DNA of 6,758 nt, taken from positions 1 through 6,758 of the forward strand of contig JAEOSV010000163.1 in the NCBI GenBank assembly GCA_016840185.1, in the 5' to 3' direction. Shown one piece after another: positions 6,113 to 6,758 of this stretch (the stretch's first letter is position 1; every line of letters starts with the position of its first letter). Source of the DNA: Candidatus Hermodarchaeota archaeon. Its GTDB lineage: Archaea > Asgardarchaeota > Hermodarchaeia > Hermodarchaeales > Hermodarchaeaceae. The notes below the pieces were generated by a model that had not been told where the DNA came from, searched no databases, and saw nothing but the letters and a program-made list of their open reading frames with translations. The position numbers were made by a program, and so were the translations under genes.

Positions 6113-6700
6113 TTGAAGAAAGACACGCAGGGAAGAATACATTTTAAAATTGTCTTCTGGGGACCCTCGCTATCTGGTAAAACAACGGCACTTCGTTGGA
6201 TTTACGATAACGTAGAGGGACTAAATAAGGGCGGGTTTACTTCAGTTGCAGATCATACTGGTCGAACACTCTTTTTTGACTATACACCTATGCAAGCAAC
6301 AGCCCAAGTTGTTTTTGACGTGTACACAGTTGCTGGTCAACGGCGACACCGTGGTCAACGAAAAGTCATCCTGAGTGGAGTTGATGGAATTATTTTCGTT
6401 GCAGATTCGTCACCAGATCAGATGGAGGCAAATATCGAAAGTATGTCAGAGCTTCGTTCATTTGTGAGCGAAGAACTTGGACATTCCATCAGTCTTGTTG
6501 TAATGTTGAATAAGCAAGATTTGCCCAATGCCATGGAAAAAAATGTTATGCTAGCGAAACTAGGATTAGGGAACGCCCCGAATTTTACAACCTGTGCTCT
6601 TACGGGTGAAAATGTTAAACGTGCGTTTCGCCAAGTGACTCGTGATATTCTAATGTATCATTTGTACCCAAAAACCTCAGCAAAAGCTTCCGCGAGTTAG
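6113..6700 (+). CDS. MglA-like small GTPase
   Basis: This is a Ras-superfamily GTPase of 195 residues, closest by motif to the bacterial/archaeal MglA type. Seen: P-loop GPSLSGKT (17-24); 'TGRTLFFD' (49-56), a diagnostic MglA stretch; G3 'TVAGQ' (72-76), where MglA has TVPGQ and Ras DTAGQ; 'GVDGIIFVADSS' (89-100), as in MglA; G4 'NKQD' (133-136) for guanine specificity; and a G5-like 'TCALTGENV' (160-168). R51, T52 and Q76 match the residues MglA uses for GTP hydrolysis when MglB, a Roadblock dimer, remodels it. No membrane segment, signal peptide or C-terminal prenylation box is seen; the tail 'KTSAKASAS' is polar. The start is TTG with GAAGGAG ten bases before it. The gene lies downstream of two Roadblock genes, the likely source of its regulators. 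Its cellular role is unknown. Confidence 0.92.
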   Translation: MKKDTQGRIHFKIVFWGPSLSGKTTALRWIYDNVEGLNKGGFTSVADHTGRTLFFDYTPMQATAQVVFDVYTVAGQRRHRGQRKVILSGVDGIIFVADSSPDQMEANIESMSELRSFVSEELGHSISLVVMLNKQDLPNAMEKNVMLAKLGLGNAPNFTTCALTGENVKRAFRQVTRDILMYHLYPKTSAKASAS

Positions 6701-6710
6701 ACTGAAATTG

Positions 6711-6758
6711 ATGATACCCAGTTCCCCCGAGATTGAGAAAATTTTGGAGAGTCTTACA
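6711..6758 (+). CDS. Start of a further gene, possibly another Roadblock protein (partial)
   Basis: An ATG ten bases after the GTPase stop opens 16 codons to the window edge: 'MIPSSPEIEKILESLT'. The segment 'EIEKILESL' resembles the first helix of Roadblock/LC7 proteins, like the N-termini of the three Roadblock genes here. The tight spacing suggests co-transcription with the GTPase gene. No clear Shine-Dalgarno precedes it. Sixteen residues cannot settle the family, and chance openness is possible. Confidence 0.45.
   Translation, partial: MIPSSPEIEKILESLT

Noticed and set aside
1..6758. CRISPR arrays, tRNA or rRNA genes
   Set aside because: No regularly spaced repeats, tRNA-like cloverleaf arms or rRNA segments were recognised on either strand.

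Overview
This window looks archaeal, and Asgard archaea are the best guess. The reasons are a full-length archaeal-type SMC ATPase followed by its kleisin ScpA, TATA-like boxes 26-28 bases before start codons, and a cluster of Roadblock/LC7 proteins with an MglA-like small GTPase. Roadblock and small-GTPase genes are unusually abundant in Asgard genomes. No rRNA or tRNA is present to fix the phylum, so the lineage is inference.

Layout. Bases 1-646 (minus strand) hold scpA, cut by the window edge near its 3' end. Bases 735-4298 (minus) hold smc, complete, with head, coiled coil, hinge, coiled coil and head. Bases 4299-4661 carry no intact gene. They hold a probable smc promoter, a decayed 3' end of an IS200/IS605-type tnpB on the plus strand with its right-end hairpin, and a hairpin over the stop of the next gene. 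Bases 4662-5048 (minus) encode a Roadblock protein. From a divergent promoter region (about 5049-5226) the plus strand carries a short Roadblock gene (5227-5514), a Roadblock gene with a C-terminal tail (5595-6065), an MglA-like GTPase (6113-6700), and the first 16 codons of a further gene from 6711.

How the genes work together. SMC and ScpA form the chromosome-organising SMC-kleisin ring: ScpA bridges the two ATPase heads. The second group is a GTPase with candidate Roadblock partners. In bacteria the Roadblock dimer MglB is the GTPase-activating partner of MglA, and this GTPase keeps the arginine, threonine and glutamine that MglA uses for hydrolysis. Three complete Roadblock proteins of different architecture beside one GTPase suggest a switch whose regulators may form mixed dimers. 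That is inference from context. There is no direct evidence that the GTPase cluster and SMC-ScpA act together.

Start codons are often not ATG: scpA uses TTG, smc GTG, the tailed Roadblock gene GTG and the GTPase TTG. The two plus-strand genes with non-ATG starts have good Shine-Dalgarno sequences. smc and the minus-strand Roadblock gene instead have TATA-like boxes placed as for leaderless transcripts.
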